Positions 45,976-53,969 of a stretch of 64,000 nt of DNA are shown in pieces. Both the position numbers and the translations under genes were made by a program. The notes under the pieces were generated by a model. It searched no databases and was not told the DNA's origin. It was given only the letters and a program-made list of their open reading frames with translations. Position 1 is the stretch's first letter; each line of letters begins with the position of its first letter. Source of the stretch: Micromonospora cathayae (GTDB lineage Bacteria; Actinomycetota; Actinomycetes; Mycobacteriales; Micromonosporaceae); assembly GCF_028993575.1 (NCBI RefSeq), contig NZ_CP118615.1, positions 2,418,001 through 2,482,000 of the forward strand, given 5' to 3'.

Positions 45976-46425
45976 TCAGGCCAACTCGTCCGGATCGACC
46001 CCGAGCAGATTCGCGACCTGCTCGATGATGACATCGTGGACCAGGTCGGCGAGATCCTCCCGGTCCATCGCGCGGAACTCCAGCGGACGCCGGTAGAGCA
46101 CGATCCGCGGCGGAACCTCCTGCCGGCCGGGACGCCCCGGCAGCAGCCGGGCGAGCGGCACCTCCCCGTCCTCGAGCACGTCGGAGTCGTAGACGTTCAG
46201 GTCCGGCGGTACGTCCTCGACGGCGAACTCGACCCCGGCCAGCTCCTTGGCGAACCGGCGTTCCAGGGTCTCGACGGTGTCCAGTACGAGATCGTCGAAC
46301 ACCTCCGCCTTGGTCCGCGCCAACGGGACGGTCGCCGGCACCAGCCGCCCGCGCAGGCCGCGGCCGTGCCGGTCGCGGCGCACCCGCCGACCGGAGCCGG
46401 GGCGGCGGTGTTCCGGACTGGTCAT
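45976..46425 (-). CDS. Metallopeptidase-family (minimal zincin) protein with altered active site
   Basis: A 149-residue protein of the short zincin family that usually lies next to whiB. A basic N-terminal tail (about 30 residues) is followed by the compact domain, with R-F-A-K-E-L-A-G-V-E-F-A-V-E-D-V-P-P near residue 57 and P-P-R-I-V-L-Y-R-R-P-L-E near 103. At the place of the metal-binding helix the sequence is D-L-V-H-D-V-I-I-E-Q-V-A-N-L-L-G. There is no H-E-x-x-H, and even the H-E of close relatives is H-D, so zinc peptidase activity is doubtful. It may be a structural or regulatory relative. Start ATG at 46425. Confidence 0.8.
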   Translation of the reverse strand: MTSPEHRRPGSGRRVRRDRHGRGLRGRLVPATVPLARTKAEVFDDLVLDTVETLERRFAKELAGVEFAVEDVPPDLNVYDSDVLEDGEVPLARLLPGRPGRQEVPPRIVLYRRPLEFRAMDREDLADLVHDVIIEQVANLLGVDPDELA

Positions 46426-46623
46426 GAGGACAGGTTAGACCCCATCCCCGCTGGCCTGCCGTTCCGACGTTCCCGGGCGCGCCGATCGGGCACGTCATGC
46501 CCCTTTCCGGCCGATCCGGTCCCGACGGACCACGGGCCCGACGGTCGAATTGTGATCTCGGTGACGGGCGTGTCGTAGCGTGAACCGGTGCGGCGGACCC
46601 GGTAATGGAGATACCCTGCCGCC

Positions 46624-46998
46624 GTGAGGTCAACTCGGCGCTGCTCCCGAAACGGCTGCCCCCGGCAAGCGGTCGCCACATTGACCTATGTCTACAACGA
46701 GTCGACGGCTGTCATCGGGCCGCTGGCGGCCTTCGCCGAGCCGCACACGTACGACCTGTGCGAGCCGCACGCCCGGAACCTCACCGCGCCGCGCGGCTGG
46801 GACGTGGTCCGGCACGAGGGCGAGTTCGAGCCCCCGCCGCCCACCACCGACGACCTGGTGGCCTTGGCCGAGGCGGTCCGCGAAGCCGCCCGCCCGGCTC
46901 CCCGTCCCCCGCAGGACGCCCGCCAGCCGGACCACTCCCCGCAGTCCCAGCCCACCGGCCGCCGCGGCCACCTCCGCGTAATCCCCCCCACCCACTAG
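46624..46998 (+). CDS. DUF3499 family protein
   Basis: A 124-residue protein. The first 65 residues form the conserved DUF3499 domain: C-S-R-N-G-C at residues 7-12, A-V-A-T-L-T-Y-V-Y near 16-24, S-T-A-V-I-G-P-L and H-T-Y-D-L-C-E-P-H, with four Cys/His positions that may bind a metal. The C-terminal half is low-complexity, rich in Pro and Arg. The start is the GTG at 46624. This gene is normally close to whiB in actinomycetes; its function is unknown. It ends in front of a long inverted repeat. Confidence 0.85.
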   Translation: MRSTRRCSRNGCPRQAVATLTYVYNESTAVIGPLAAFAEPHTYDLCEPHARNLTAPRGWDVVRHEGEFEPPPPTTDDLVALAEAVREAARPAPRPPQDARQPDHSPQSQPTGRRGHLRVIPPTH

Positions 46999-47052
46999 CT
47001 CCCCCTCCCCCCGGCCCGCCCGGCCCGCCTCCGGGCCGCCCCGCCCCGCCCC

Positions 47053-47113
47053 GTTGATCATGAAGTTGTTGTCACCGTGCCCGGCGTGTCGTGGCACTAA
47101 CTTCATGGTCAAC
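47053..47113. repeat. 61-bp nested inverted repeat between convergent genes
   Basis: The outer arms GTTGATCATGAAGTT (47053-47067) and AACTTCATGGTCAAC (47099-47113) pair at 14 of 15 positions, the exception being a G-U pair. An inner GTGCC/GGCAC stem (47077-47081, 47093-47097) continues the structure. It lies between the DUF3499 and aminotransferase gene ends and may act as a bidirectional terminator or be a mobile mini-repeat. Confidence 0.7.
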
Positions 47114-47160
47114 AGGGAGAAACCGGGGTGCGTGGGGCGGGGGGAGAGCGCGGCAGGGGG

Positions 47161-48507
47161 TTAGAGGAGGGACCAGGCTTTGGTGAGGACGGTGCGGAGG
47201 ATCTGCTCCATCTCGTCGAAGTGTTGCTGGTCGGCGACCAGGGGTGGGGAGAGCTGGATCACCGGGTCGCCCCGGTCGTCGGCGCGGCAGTAGAGGCCGG
47301 CGTCGAAGAGGGCGTGGGACAGGAAGCCACGCAGCAGCCGCTCCGACTCGGCGTCGGTGAACATCGGTCGGGTCGTCTTGTCCTTGACCAGTTCGATGCC
47401 GTAGAAGTACCCGTCACCCCGGACGTCCCCGACGATCGGCAGGTCGAGCAGCTTCTCCAGGGTGGCGCGGAACGCCGCCTCGTTGGCGCGTACGTGGCCG
47501 TTGAGGTCCTCGCGGGCGAACACGTCCAGGTTGGCCAGGGCCACCGCGCAGGACACCGGGTGCCCGCCGAAGGTCACCCCGTGGGCGAACATGCCGGTCT
47601 CGGTGAGGAACGGCTCCATCAGCCGGTCGCTGGCGATCATCGCGCCGAGTGGTGAGTACCCGGAGGTGAGGCCCTTGGCGGTGGTGATGATGTCGGGCTG
47701 GTAACCGTACCGGGTGGCCCCGAAGTACTCGCCGAGCCGGCCCCACGAGCAGATCACCTCGTCCGAGACGAGCAGCACGTCGTACGCGTCGCAGATCTCC
47801 CGGACCCGCTGGAAGTATCCGGGCGGCGGCGGGAAGCAGCCGCCGGCGTTCTGCACCGGCTCCAGGAAGACCGCCGCGACGGTGTCCGGCCCCTCCCGTT
47901 CGATGGCGCGCTGGATCTCGTCGGCCGCCCACCGGCCGAACGCCTCGGGGGAGTCGCCGTGTTCGGGGGCCCGGTAGAAGTTGGTGTTCGGCACCTTGAT
48001 GCCGCCGGGCACCAGTGGCTCGAAGTCCACCTTCAACCCGGGCAGGCCGGTGATCGACAGGGCGCCCATGGAGGTGCCGTGGTAGGCCAGGTACCGGCTG
48101 ACCACCTTGTGCTTCATCGGCTTGCCGACCCGCTTGAAGTAGGCGCGGGCCAGCTTCCAGGCCGACTCCACCGCCTCGGAGCCGCCGCTGGTGAAGAAGA
48201 CCCGGTTCAGGTCGCCCGGGGTGAGCGAGGCGATCCGTTCGGCCAGCTCGATCGCCCGGGGGTGGGCGTACGACCAGAGCGGGAAGTAGCCCAGCTCCGC
48301 GCCCTGCTTCGCGGCGGCCTCGGCCAGTTCGGTCCGGCCGTGGCCGGCGTTGACCACGAACAGCCCGGCCAGCCCGTCCAGGTAGCGGCGGCCGTGGGCG
48401 TCCCAGATGTACGCCCCGTCACCCCGCACGATGGTCGGCACCTCCCCGTCGGGGTAGCTGGCCATGCGGGTGAAGTGCATCCAGAGGTGGTCGGTGGCGT
48501 TCGCCAT
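47161..48507 (-). CDS. Class III aminotransferase, SpuC-like (putrescine/omega-amino acid)
   Basis: A 448-residue PLP enzyme. F-F-T-S-G-G-S-E-A-V-E near residue 105 binds the cofactor phosphate, L-V-S-D-E-V-I-C-S-W-G-R-L-G near 245 holds the Asp that pairs with the pyridine nitrogen, and T-A-K-G-L-T-S-G-Y-S-P near 275 holds the Schiff-base Lys. Overall order and spacing match putrescine-pyruvate aminotransferases of the SpuC type, which remove an amino group from putrescine or related diamines. The agmatinase and polyamine transporter genes nearby support this, though the exact amine is inferred. The start could be the ATG at 48507 (preferred, with G-rich sequence upstream) or one seven codons earlier at 48528. 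Confidence 0.88.
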   Translation of the reverse strand: MANATDHLWMHFTRMASYPDGEVPTIVRGDGAYIWDAHGRRYLDGLAGLFVVNAGHGRTELAEAAAKQGAELGYFPLWSYAHPRAIELAERIASLTPGDLNRVFFTSGGSEAVESAWKLARAYFKRVGKPMKHKVVSRYLAYHGTSMGALSITGLPGLKVDFEPLVPGGIKVPNTNFYRAPEHGDSPEAFGRWAADEIQRAIEREGPDTVAAVFLEPVQNAGGCFPPPPGYFQRVREICDAYDVLLVSDEVICSWGRLGEYFGATRYGYQPDIITTAKGLTSGYSPLGAMIASDRLMEPFLTETGMFAHGVTFGGHPVSCAVALANLDVFAREDLNGHVRANEAAFRATLEKLLDLPIVGDVRGDGYFYGIELVKDKTTRPMFTDAESERLLRGFLSHALFDAGLYCRADDRGDPVIQLSPPLVADQQHFDEMEQILRTVLTKAWSLL

Positions 48508-48713
48508 GGCAGGGCCCCATCGAGTCATGGGCCGGCGAGGGGTGAGCCGGCCGCACTGCCCCGGTTATCGCATACCAGGGGCCGGAAGTGCAAGGAATCA
48601 GAAGGGCAGGATGAGAAAGGCAACGAATTCCGTAGCAGGTGGGGCCCTGGGGCGGGGGGACGTCCGGTGCGTCCCGGGGGACATCTGTGGTGGTGGCGGG
48701 GGTGCGGTCGCGG

Positions 48714-48729
48714 ATCACCCAAGGTGATG
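48714..48729 (+). promoter_or_regulatory. Inverted repeat covering the XRE regulator start codon
   Basis: ATCACC-CAA-GGTGAT is a perfect 6-bp inverted repeat. Its right arm contains the Shine-Dalgarno-like AGGTG and runs into the ATG at 48727. It may be an autoregulatory operator or an RNA hairpin that hides the start. Confidence 0.45.
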
Positions 48730-49533
48730 TCTAGGGTGCGGTGCGTGAGAGTGAAGCGGCCTGCGGGCAACGAGGCGTTGCGGGTGGCGATGGCGAGAGC
48801 CGGTGAGACCGCCGAGTCGCTCGCCGGGCGGGTCGAGGTCGATCCGAAGACGGCGGGGCGGTGGGTGGTCGAGGGGCGGGTCCCGCACACGCGTACCCGG
48901 GTCGCGGTGGCGGCCGTGCTGCGCTGTGATCCGGCCGACCTGTGGCCCGAGCCGTACCGTCGCCGTGATCTGGCCTGGTTCCGGCCGTGGGTGGAGCTGG
49001 AGCAGGAGGCGACCTGTCTCCGGACCTTCGAACCATTGCTGGTGCCGGGACTGCTCCAGACCGAGGGGTACGCCCGCGCGCTGCTGCGCACCGGCAACCT
49101 GCTGCCACCGGCCGAGATCGAGGAGTTGGTGGCGGGCCGACTGGCCCGGCAGGAGGTGCTGTGCCGGGACGCGCCCCCGCAGGTGGTGGCGGTGATCGAG
49201 GAGGCGGTGCTGCGGCGGCGGGTCGGTGATCCGGCGGTGATGCGCGAGCAGCTCCACCATCTGGCTGACGTGGCCGGGGAGCCGCACGTCCAGGTGCGGC
49301 TGATCCCGGCGGACGGCCCGTGGCACACCGGCCTGGCCGGGCCGTTCGTGCTGGCCCGGATGCCCGATTCGCGGGAAGTGGCCTATCTGGACAATCAGCT
49401 TCGCGGTGAGCTGGTGACGGATCCGGACGACGTGGCTACGCTGGGCCGAAGGTGGGAGAGCATCACCGGTGAGGCGTTCCCGCGTCGCCGGTCGGTCGAG
49501 CTGATCAGGGAAGTGGCGCAGGCATGGACGTGA
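48727..49533 (+). CDS. XRE-family regulator with DUF5753 (WhiJ-like)
   Basis: A 268-residue protein. The N-terminal 70 residues are a divergent helix-turn-helix (A-L-R-V-A-M-A-R-A-G-E-T-A-E-S-L-A, V-D-P-K-T-A-G-R-W). The C-terminal 180 residues are the DUF5753 domain, recognised by F-E-P-L-L-V-P-G-L-L-Q-T-E-G-Y-A-R-A-L-L near 100 and L-A-G-P-F-V-L-A-R-M near 205. Such proteins are numerous in filamentous actinomycetes and usually pair with a small DUF397 protein, as here (10-bp overlap). Some, such as WhiJ of Streptomyces, repress development. The ATG at 48727 lies in an inverted repeat; GTGs at 48736, 48745 and 48751 are alternative starts. Confidence 0.85.
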   Translation: MSRVRCVRVKRPAGNEALRVAMARAGETAESLAGRVEVDPKTAGRWVVEGRVPHTRTRVAVAAVLRCDPADLWPEPYRRRDLAWFRPWVELEQEATCLRTFEPLLVPGLLQTEGYARALLRTGNLLPPAEIEELVAGRLARQEVLCRDAPPQVVAVIEEAVLRRRVGDPAVMREQLHHLADVAGEPHVQVRLIPADGPWHTGLAGPFVLARMPDSREVAYLDNQLRGELVTDPDDVATLGRRWESITGEAFPRRRSVELIREVAQAWT

Positions 49534-49715
49534 CGACCTCTGCCCGGTGGCGGACCGCGACCCGCAGCAGCAACAACGGCGGCAACTGTGTCGAGGTGGC
49601 GGACAATCTGCCGGGTCGGGTGCTGGTGCGGGACAGCAAGGACCGTACGGGTGGCACGTTGACCTTCTCCCCGGCGGCCTGGCGCGTCTTCGTCGCCGCC
49701 ACCCGGGCTCTCTGA
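49524..49715 (+). CDS. DUF397 protein paired with the XRE regulator
   Basis: A 63-residue DUF397 protein. The core W-R-T-A-T-R-S-S-N-N-G-G-N-C-V-E-V-A (residues 9-26) and V-L-V-R-D-S-K-D followed by F-S-P-A-A-W-R-V-F are the family hallmarks. DUF397 proteins act with their adjacent XRE-DUF5753 regulator, possibly as a partner or antitoxin-like inhibitor. Its ATG is within the end of the regulator gene, so translation is coupled. The DNA of its stop region is tandemly duplicated. Confidence 0.88.
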   Translation: MDVTTSARWRTATRSSNNGGNCVEVADNLPGRVLVRDSKDRTGGTLTFSPAAWRVFVAATRAL

Positions 49716-49755
49716 AGCGCGACGCCACCCGGGCTCTCTGAAGCGCGACGCCACC
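49697..49755 (+). repeat. 26-bp tandem duplication at the DUF397 gene end
   Basis: A 26-bp unit starting CGCCACCCGGGCTCTCTGAA occurs at 49697-49722 and 49723-49748, with the first seven bases of a third copy at 49749-49755. The DUF397 stop codon lies in the first copy. Confidence 0.9.
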
Positions 49756-49816
49756 TGATCATGGCGGCAAAGTGCCCCCTCGTGGGCCGTTTCCCACCAC
49801 GATCGATCAAGCAGGA

Positions 49817-50329
49817 TCAGGCCGTACCCCAGGTGTAGGTCTGTTTGCGGAGTTTGAGGTAGACGAAGGCTTCGGTCGAGACGACGCCGGGCACGGCGCG
49901 CAGCCGTTGCAGGATCTCCAGCAGGTGGTCGTCGTTGCGGCAGACCACCTCGGTGAGCAGGTCGAACGATCCGGCCGTGATCACCACGTAGTCGACCTCC
50001 TCCAGTTCGGCGAGGCGGTCGGCGACCCGTTCCAGGTCCCCGTCGGTACGCAGGCCGATCATGGCCTGGCGGGGGAAACCGAGCTGGAGCGGATCGGTGA
50101 CCGCGACGATCTGCATCACCCCGGCGTCGAGCAGCCGCTGCACCCGCTGCCGGACCGCCGCCTCGGAGAGCCCGACCGCCTTGCCGATGGTGGCGTACGG
50201 TCGCCGGCCGTCCTCCTGGAGCTGCTCGATGATCCGCTTCGCCACGTCATCGAGCAGAGCGTGATGGGATCCCTCACGCACGGTGACCCGGCGGATCGGG
50301 CCGTGGCTCTCCGGGTGGCGTTGGGTCAT
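49817..50329 (-). CDS. Lrp/AsnC-family transcriptional regulator
   Basis: A 170-residue protein. The helix-turn-helix occupies about residues 28-75 (I-I-E-Q-L-Q-E-D-G-R-R-P-Y-A-T-I-G-K-A-V-G-L-S-E-A-A-V-R-Q-R-V-Q-R-L). The C-terminal RAM domain (about 85-160) includes V-V-I-T-A-G-S-F-D-L-L-T-E-V near 118. Lrp proteins sense amino acids or related small molecules as octamers. Because it is divergent from the polyamine transporter operon, the likely role is control of polyamine uptake and breakdown in response to amine or amino acid levels. That is inference from position. Confidence 0.9.
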   Translation of the reverse strand: MTQRHPESHGPIRRVTVREGSHHALLDDVAKRIIEQLQEDGRRPYATIGKAVGLSEAAVRQRVQRLLDAGVMQIVAVTDPLQLGFPRQAMIGLRTDGDLERVADRLAELEEVDYVVITAGSFDLLTEVVCRNDDHLLEILQRLRAVPGVVSTEAFVYLKLRKQTYTWGTA

Positions 50330-50399
50330 CGTGGATTTCCTTCACGTTAAGCGGCGGTCACTGTTGCGCGGCGATCACCTGGGAGTCTGGCGTAATCCG

Positions 50400-50441
50400 T
50401 GGTCCAGGACCAATGTCGCGACGGAATCCCTTGTACGCAAG
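50400..50441. promoter_or_regulatory. Operator candidates between the Lrp gene and the polyamine operon
   Basis: Two palindromes lie in the 207-bp divergent region. TGGTCC-A-GGACCA (50400-50412) is perfect. CTTG-TACG-CAAG (50430-50441) is the centre of a wider imperfect palindrome from CGGAATCC to GGTTTCCG. They are 30 bp apart centre to centre, about three helix turns, which would suit an Lrp octamer. Confidence 0.5.
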
Positions 50442-50536
50442 GTTTCCGCATGCCAGTATCGGTCGCACCCATCGCACTGGCCCTCCGCCGGCGGACCGTA
50501 CCCCCTCGCCGACGACGACCCCGAAGGAGCCGTCAC

Positions 50537-51721
50537 ATGCGTCGTCACCCCCGGGCGGTCTCCCGGCGTGGCCTGCTCTCCGGCGCGCTCGGCTCGGCGG
50601 CGCTGCTCGCCGCCGGTGGCAGCCTGGCCGGCTGTGGCACCGAGGCGGCCACCCAGACCGAGCAGGGGTGCGTCAGCGAGGACCTGTCCGGCAGCGAGAA
50701 GAAGCTGATCTTCTCGAACTGGCCGCAGTACATGGACGTCGACGAGGCGGACGAGTCGAAGCGGCCCACCCTGGACGCGTTCCAGACGCAGACCGGCATC
50801 CAGGTGACCTACACCGAGGACGTCAACGACAACAACGAGTTCTTCGGCAAGGTGCAGAACCAGCTCGCCGCCTGCCAGGCCACCGAGCGGGACCTGTTCG
50901 TGCTCACCGACTGGATGGCCGCCCGGATGATCCGGCTCGGCTGGATCCAGAAGCTGGACGCGGCCAAGCTGCCGAACGTCCAGGCCAACCTGCTGTCCTC
51001 GCTGAAGGGCCGGTCCTTCGACCCGGAGAACCGGATCGCCATCCCCTGGCAGTCCGGCCTCGCCGGCCTCGCCTACAACGGCAGCGTCACCAAGGAGATC
51101 CGCAGCGTCGACGAGCTGCTGACCCGCCCCGACCTCAAGGGCAAGGTCACCGCGCTCAGCGAGATGCGCGACACCATGGGCCTGCTGCTCCAGGCCAACG
51201 GGCACGACCCGGCGAACTTCACCGAGGCCCAGTTCGACGACGCGCTCGCCAAGCTCAAGCGGGCGGTGGACAGCGGCCAGATCCGCCGGTTCACCGGCAA
51301 CGACTACGCCCCCGAGCTGGCCAAGGGCGACATCGCCGCCTGTGTCGGCTGGTCCGGCGACATCGTGCAGCTCGGCTTCGAGAACGACAAGGTCAAGTTC
51401 GTGGTGCCGGACTCCGGCGTGATGCTCTTCTCGGACAACCTGCTGGTGCCGAACAAGGCCACCCACCGGGCCAACGCCGAAGCGCTGATCGACTACTACT
51501 ACCAGCCGGCGGTCGCCGCGAAGCTCGCCGCGTACGTCAACTACATCTGCCCGGTGCAGGGCGCGCAGGCCGAGATGGAGAAGATCGACCCGGAGCTGGC
51601 GGCCAACCCGCTGATCTTCCCCGACGAGTCGATGCTGGCGAAGTCGAAGGTCTTCATGGCGCTCAACGAGCAGCAGGAGAAGACGTACGAGACGAAGTAC
51701 CAGCAGGTCATCGGGGCGTGA
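50537..51721 (+). CDS. Polyamine ABC transporter substrate-binding lipoprotein
   Basis: A 394-residue lipoprotein of the PotD/PotF family. The signal has twin arginines (S-R-R-G-L-L-S-G, residues 9-16), a hydrophobic core, and a lipobox L-A-G-C with Cys33 as the lipidated residue. It is therefore probably exported folded by Tat and anchored outside the membrane. L-I-F-S-N-W-P-Q-Y-M-D near residue 57 and P-W-Q-S-G-L-A-G-L-A-Y-N near 172 are typical of spermidine/putrescine-binding proteins. A GAAGGAG site precedes the ATG. It is the first gene of the operon with the ATPase and two permeases. Confidence 0.92.
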   Translation: MRRHPRAVSRRGLLSGALGSAALLAAGGSLAGCGTEAATQTEQGCVSEDLSGSEKKLIFSNWPQYMDVDEADESKRPTLDAFQTQTGIQVTYTEDVNDNNEFFGKVQNQLAACQATERDLFVLTDWMAARMIRLGWIQKLDAAKLPNVQANLLSSLKGRSFDPENRIAIPWQSGLAGLAYNGSVTKEIRSVDELLTRPDLKGKVTALSEMRDTMGLLLQANGHDPANFTEAQFDDALAKLKRAVDSGQIRRFTGNDYAPELAKGDIAACVGWSGDIVQLGFENDKVKFVVPDSGVMLFSDNLLVPNKATHRANAEALIDYYYQPAVAAKLAAYVNYICPVQGAQAEMEKIDPELAANPLIFPDESMLAKSKVFMALNEQQEKTYETKYQQVIGA

Positions 51722-51727
51722 GCGGCA

Positions 51728-52879
51728 ATGGCGACCGAGACACCCGCCGGTGACCTGCGACTCGTCGGCCTGACCCGACGGTTCGGGGTCTTCACCGCCG
51801 TCGACGACCTGACCCTCACCATCGCGCAGGGCTCGTTCTTCGCCCTGCTCGGTGCCTCCGGCTCCGGCAAGACCACCACCCTGCGCATGATCGCCGGGCT
51901 GGAGGAGCCCACCGCCGGGCAGGTGTGCCTCGGCGACCGGGACATCACCGGGCTGCGGCCGTACCGGCGGCCGGTCAACACCGTCTTCCAGAGCTACGCC
52001 CTCTTCCCGCACCTGGACGTCGCCGAGAACGTCGCGTTCGGCCTGCGCCGACGCGGCATCCGCTCGGTCGGGAAGCAGGTCGCGGAGATGCTCGCCCTGG
52101 TGCAGCTCGACGGGTACGGCCGGCGTCGCCCCGCCCAGCTCTCCGGCGGGCAGCAGCAGCGGGTGGCACTGGCCCGTGCCCTGATCAACCACCCCCAGGT
52201 GCTGCTGCTCGACGAACCCCTCGGCGCGCTCGACCTGAAACTGCGCCGCCAGATGCAGCTCGAACTGAAGCGCATCCAGACCGAGGTCGGCATCACCTTC
52301 GTGCACGTCACCCACGACCAGGAGGAGGCCATGACGATGGCCGACACGGTCGCGGTGATGAACGCCGGGAAGATCGAGCAACTCGGCAACCCGGTCGACC
52401 TGTACGAGTTCCCGGCCACCGCCTTCGTGGCGAACTTCCTCGGCCAGTGCAACCTGCTCGCCGCCGACGCCGCCGGCCCGACCGGCGACGACGTCACCGT
52501 CACCGCGCACGGCACGCGCCACTCGGTGCCCGTCGGCCGCGCCCGCGCCGACCGGGGTCCGGTCCACCTCGGCGTACGCCCGGAGAAACTCCGACTCGCC
52601 GGCTCCGCCGACGAGGTGCCCCCCGGACACCAGCACGTCACCGGGGTGGTCAGCGACGCCGCCTACGTGGGGGTGAGCACCCAGTACCTGGTCCGTACCG
52701 GCTGGGGCAGCGAGCTGACCGTGTTCGCGGCCAACACCGGCACCGAGGGCCGGTACCCGGTCGGTACCCCGGTGGTGGCGTACTGGCTGCCGGAGCACGC
52801 GTTCCTGCTGCCCCGCGCCCCCGGCGAGGCGGACCGCACCACCCCGGTCCTCGACGAACCGGTGGCGGTGCTCCCGTGA
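51728..52879 (+). CDS. potA: Polyamine ABC transporter ATP-binding protein
   Basis: A 383-residue ATPase that powers import. Walker A is G-A-S-G-S-G-K-T (residues 42-49), Q-loop F-Q-S-Y-A-L-F-P, signature L-S-G-G-Q-Q-Q-R, Walker B V-L-L-L-D-E-P-L-G-A-L-D, and H-loop V-T-H-D-Q-E-E-A. The C-terminal 130 residues form the TOBE regulatory domain of PotA-type proteins. It starts six bases after the substrate-binding protein. Its stop overlaps a small repeated frame that leads to the first permease. Confidence 0.93.
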   Translation: MATETPAGDLRLVGLTRRFGVFTAVDDLTLTIAQGSFFALLGASGSGKTTTLRMIAGLEEPTAGQVCLGDRDITGLRPYRRPVNTVFQSYALFPHLDVAENVAFGLRRRGIRSVGKQVAEMLALVQLDGYGRRRPAQLSGGQQQRVALARALINHPQVLLLDEPLGALDLKLRRQMQLELKRIQTEVGITFVHVTHDQEEAMTMADTVAVMNAGKIEQLGNPVDLYEFPATAFVANFLGQCNLLAADAAGPTGDDVTVTAHGTRHSVPVGRARADRGPVHLGVRPEKLRLAGSADEVPPGHQHVTGVVSDAAYVGVSTQYLVRTGWGSELTVFAANTGTEGRYPVGTPVVAYWLPEHAFLLPRAPGEADRTTPVLDEPVAVLP

Positions 52880-53052
52880 CGAAGGCACCGTCCGGCCATA
52901 CCGGCACCCCTCGGGGTCACTACCGCCCGCACCGGGCTGCCGGGCCCGTGCCCGGGGAGTCGGCCGGGTCCGCGTCCGGGAAATCGGCCGCGCCCGGCGA
53001 GTCGGCCGGGCCCGCGGCCGGGGAATCGGCCGCGCCCGGGGGGCTGGCGTGA
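52876..53052 (+). CDS. Small repetitive reading frame bridging potA and the first permease
   Basis: A possible 58-codon gene starting at a GTG that overlaps the potA stop (GTGA) and ending at a TGA that overlaps the permease GTG (GTGA). The first 25 residues are His/Pro/Gly-rich. The rest consists of E-S-A-G-x-A-x-G-x-S-A-A-P-G repeats encoded by a 42-bp DNA repeat (52957-53040). It may be translated only as a ribosome bridge that couples the ATPase to the permease, or it may be chance. No homology was recognised. Confidence 0.3.
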   Translation: MTKAPSGHTGTPRGHYRPHRAAGPVPGESAGSASGKSAAPGESAGPAAGESAAPGGLA

Positions 53053-53969
53053 GCGCGCTCGCCCACCTGCCCGGCAGCACCGGCCCGGCCACCGGGCCGG
53101 GGTCGCCCCCGCCGGCCCGCCCCGGGCGGCGCCGGCTGCTGCCGTATCTGCTCCTGCTGCCCGGGGCGGCCTGGCTGACCGTCTTCTTCGTGGTCCCGCT
53201 GTTCCAGCTCGCCGCCACCAGCCTGTACGACCCGACCGGCTCGCTCGCCACCGGGTACGCGATGAGCTGGGCGTTCGGCAACTACCCGGACGCGGTGCAG
53301 GCGTACTGGCCGCAGTTCGGGCGGTCGTTCCTGTACGCCGGGGCGGCCCTGCTGGTGGCCCTGCTGCTCGGCTACCCGCTGGCGTACGCGATCGCGTTGA
53401 AGGCGGGCCGCTGGAAGAACCTGCTGCTGATCTGCGTGGTCGCGCCGATGTTCACCAGCTTCCTGGTGCGCACCCTGGCCTGGAAGACCATCCTGTCCGA
53501 CAACGGGTGGCTGGTCGGGCTGCTGCGGGACGTACACCTGCTCGGGGCCGACGGGCGGCTGCTCGCCACCCCGTTCGCGGTGGTGCTCGGGCTGACGTAC
53601 AACTTCCTGCCGTTCCTGGTGCTGCCGCTGTACGCGAGCCTGGAGCGGTTGGACACCCGGCTGCTGGAGGCGGCCAGCGACCTGTACGCGGGCCCGGTGC
53701 AGACGTTCCGCCGGGTGGTGCTGCCGCTGTCGATGCCCGGCCTGGTCGCCGGGACGCTGCTGTTCTTCATCCCGGCCAGCGGCGACTACATCAACGCCGA
53801 GCTGCTCGGCACACCCAACGAGTACATGATCGGCAACGTCATCGACTCGGCGTTCCTGGTCCGGCTGGACTACCCGCAGGGCGCGGCGCTGTCGTTCCTG
53901 CTGATGGCGGCGGTCCTCGCGGTGGTCTTCGGCTACCTGCGGCGCAGCGGCACCGAGGAGGTCCTGTGA
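53049..53969 (+). CDS. potB: Polyamine ABC transporter permease (PotB-like)
   Basis: A 306-residue inner-membrane permease with six hydrophobic segments. The EAA-loop that contacts the ATPase is L-L-E-A-A-S-D-L-Y-A-G-P-V-Q-T-F-R-R-V-V-L-P near residue 210. S-F-L-Y-A-G-A-A-L-L-V-A-L-L-L-G-Y-P-L-A-Y-A and F-T-S-F-L-V-R-T-L-A-W near 140 are typical of PotB. It begins at a GTG in the operon. Its stop is followed by a 56-bp inserted element that separates it from the second permease. Confidence 0.92.
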   Translation: MSALAHLPGSTGPATGPGSPPPARPGRRRLLPYLLLLPGAAWLTVFFVVPLFQLAATSLYDPTGSLATGYAMSWAFGNYPDAVQAYWPQFGRSFLYAGAALLVALLLGYPLAYAIALKAGRWKNLLLICVVAPMFTSFLVRTLAWKTILSDNGWLVGLLRDVHLLGADGRLLATPFAVVLGLTYNFLPFLVLPLYASLERLDTRLLEAASDLYAGPVQTFRRVVLPLSMPGLVAGTLLFFIPASGDYINAELLGTPNEYMIGNVIDSAFLVRLDYPQGAALSFLLMAAVLAVVFGYLRRSGTEEVL

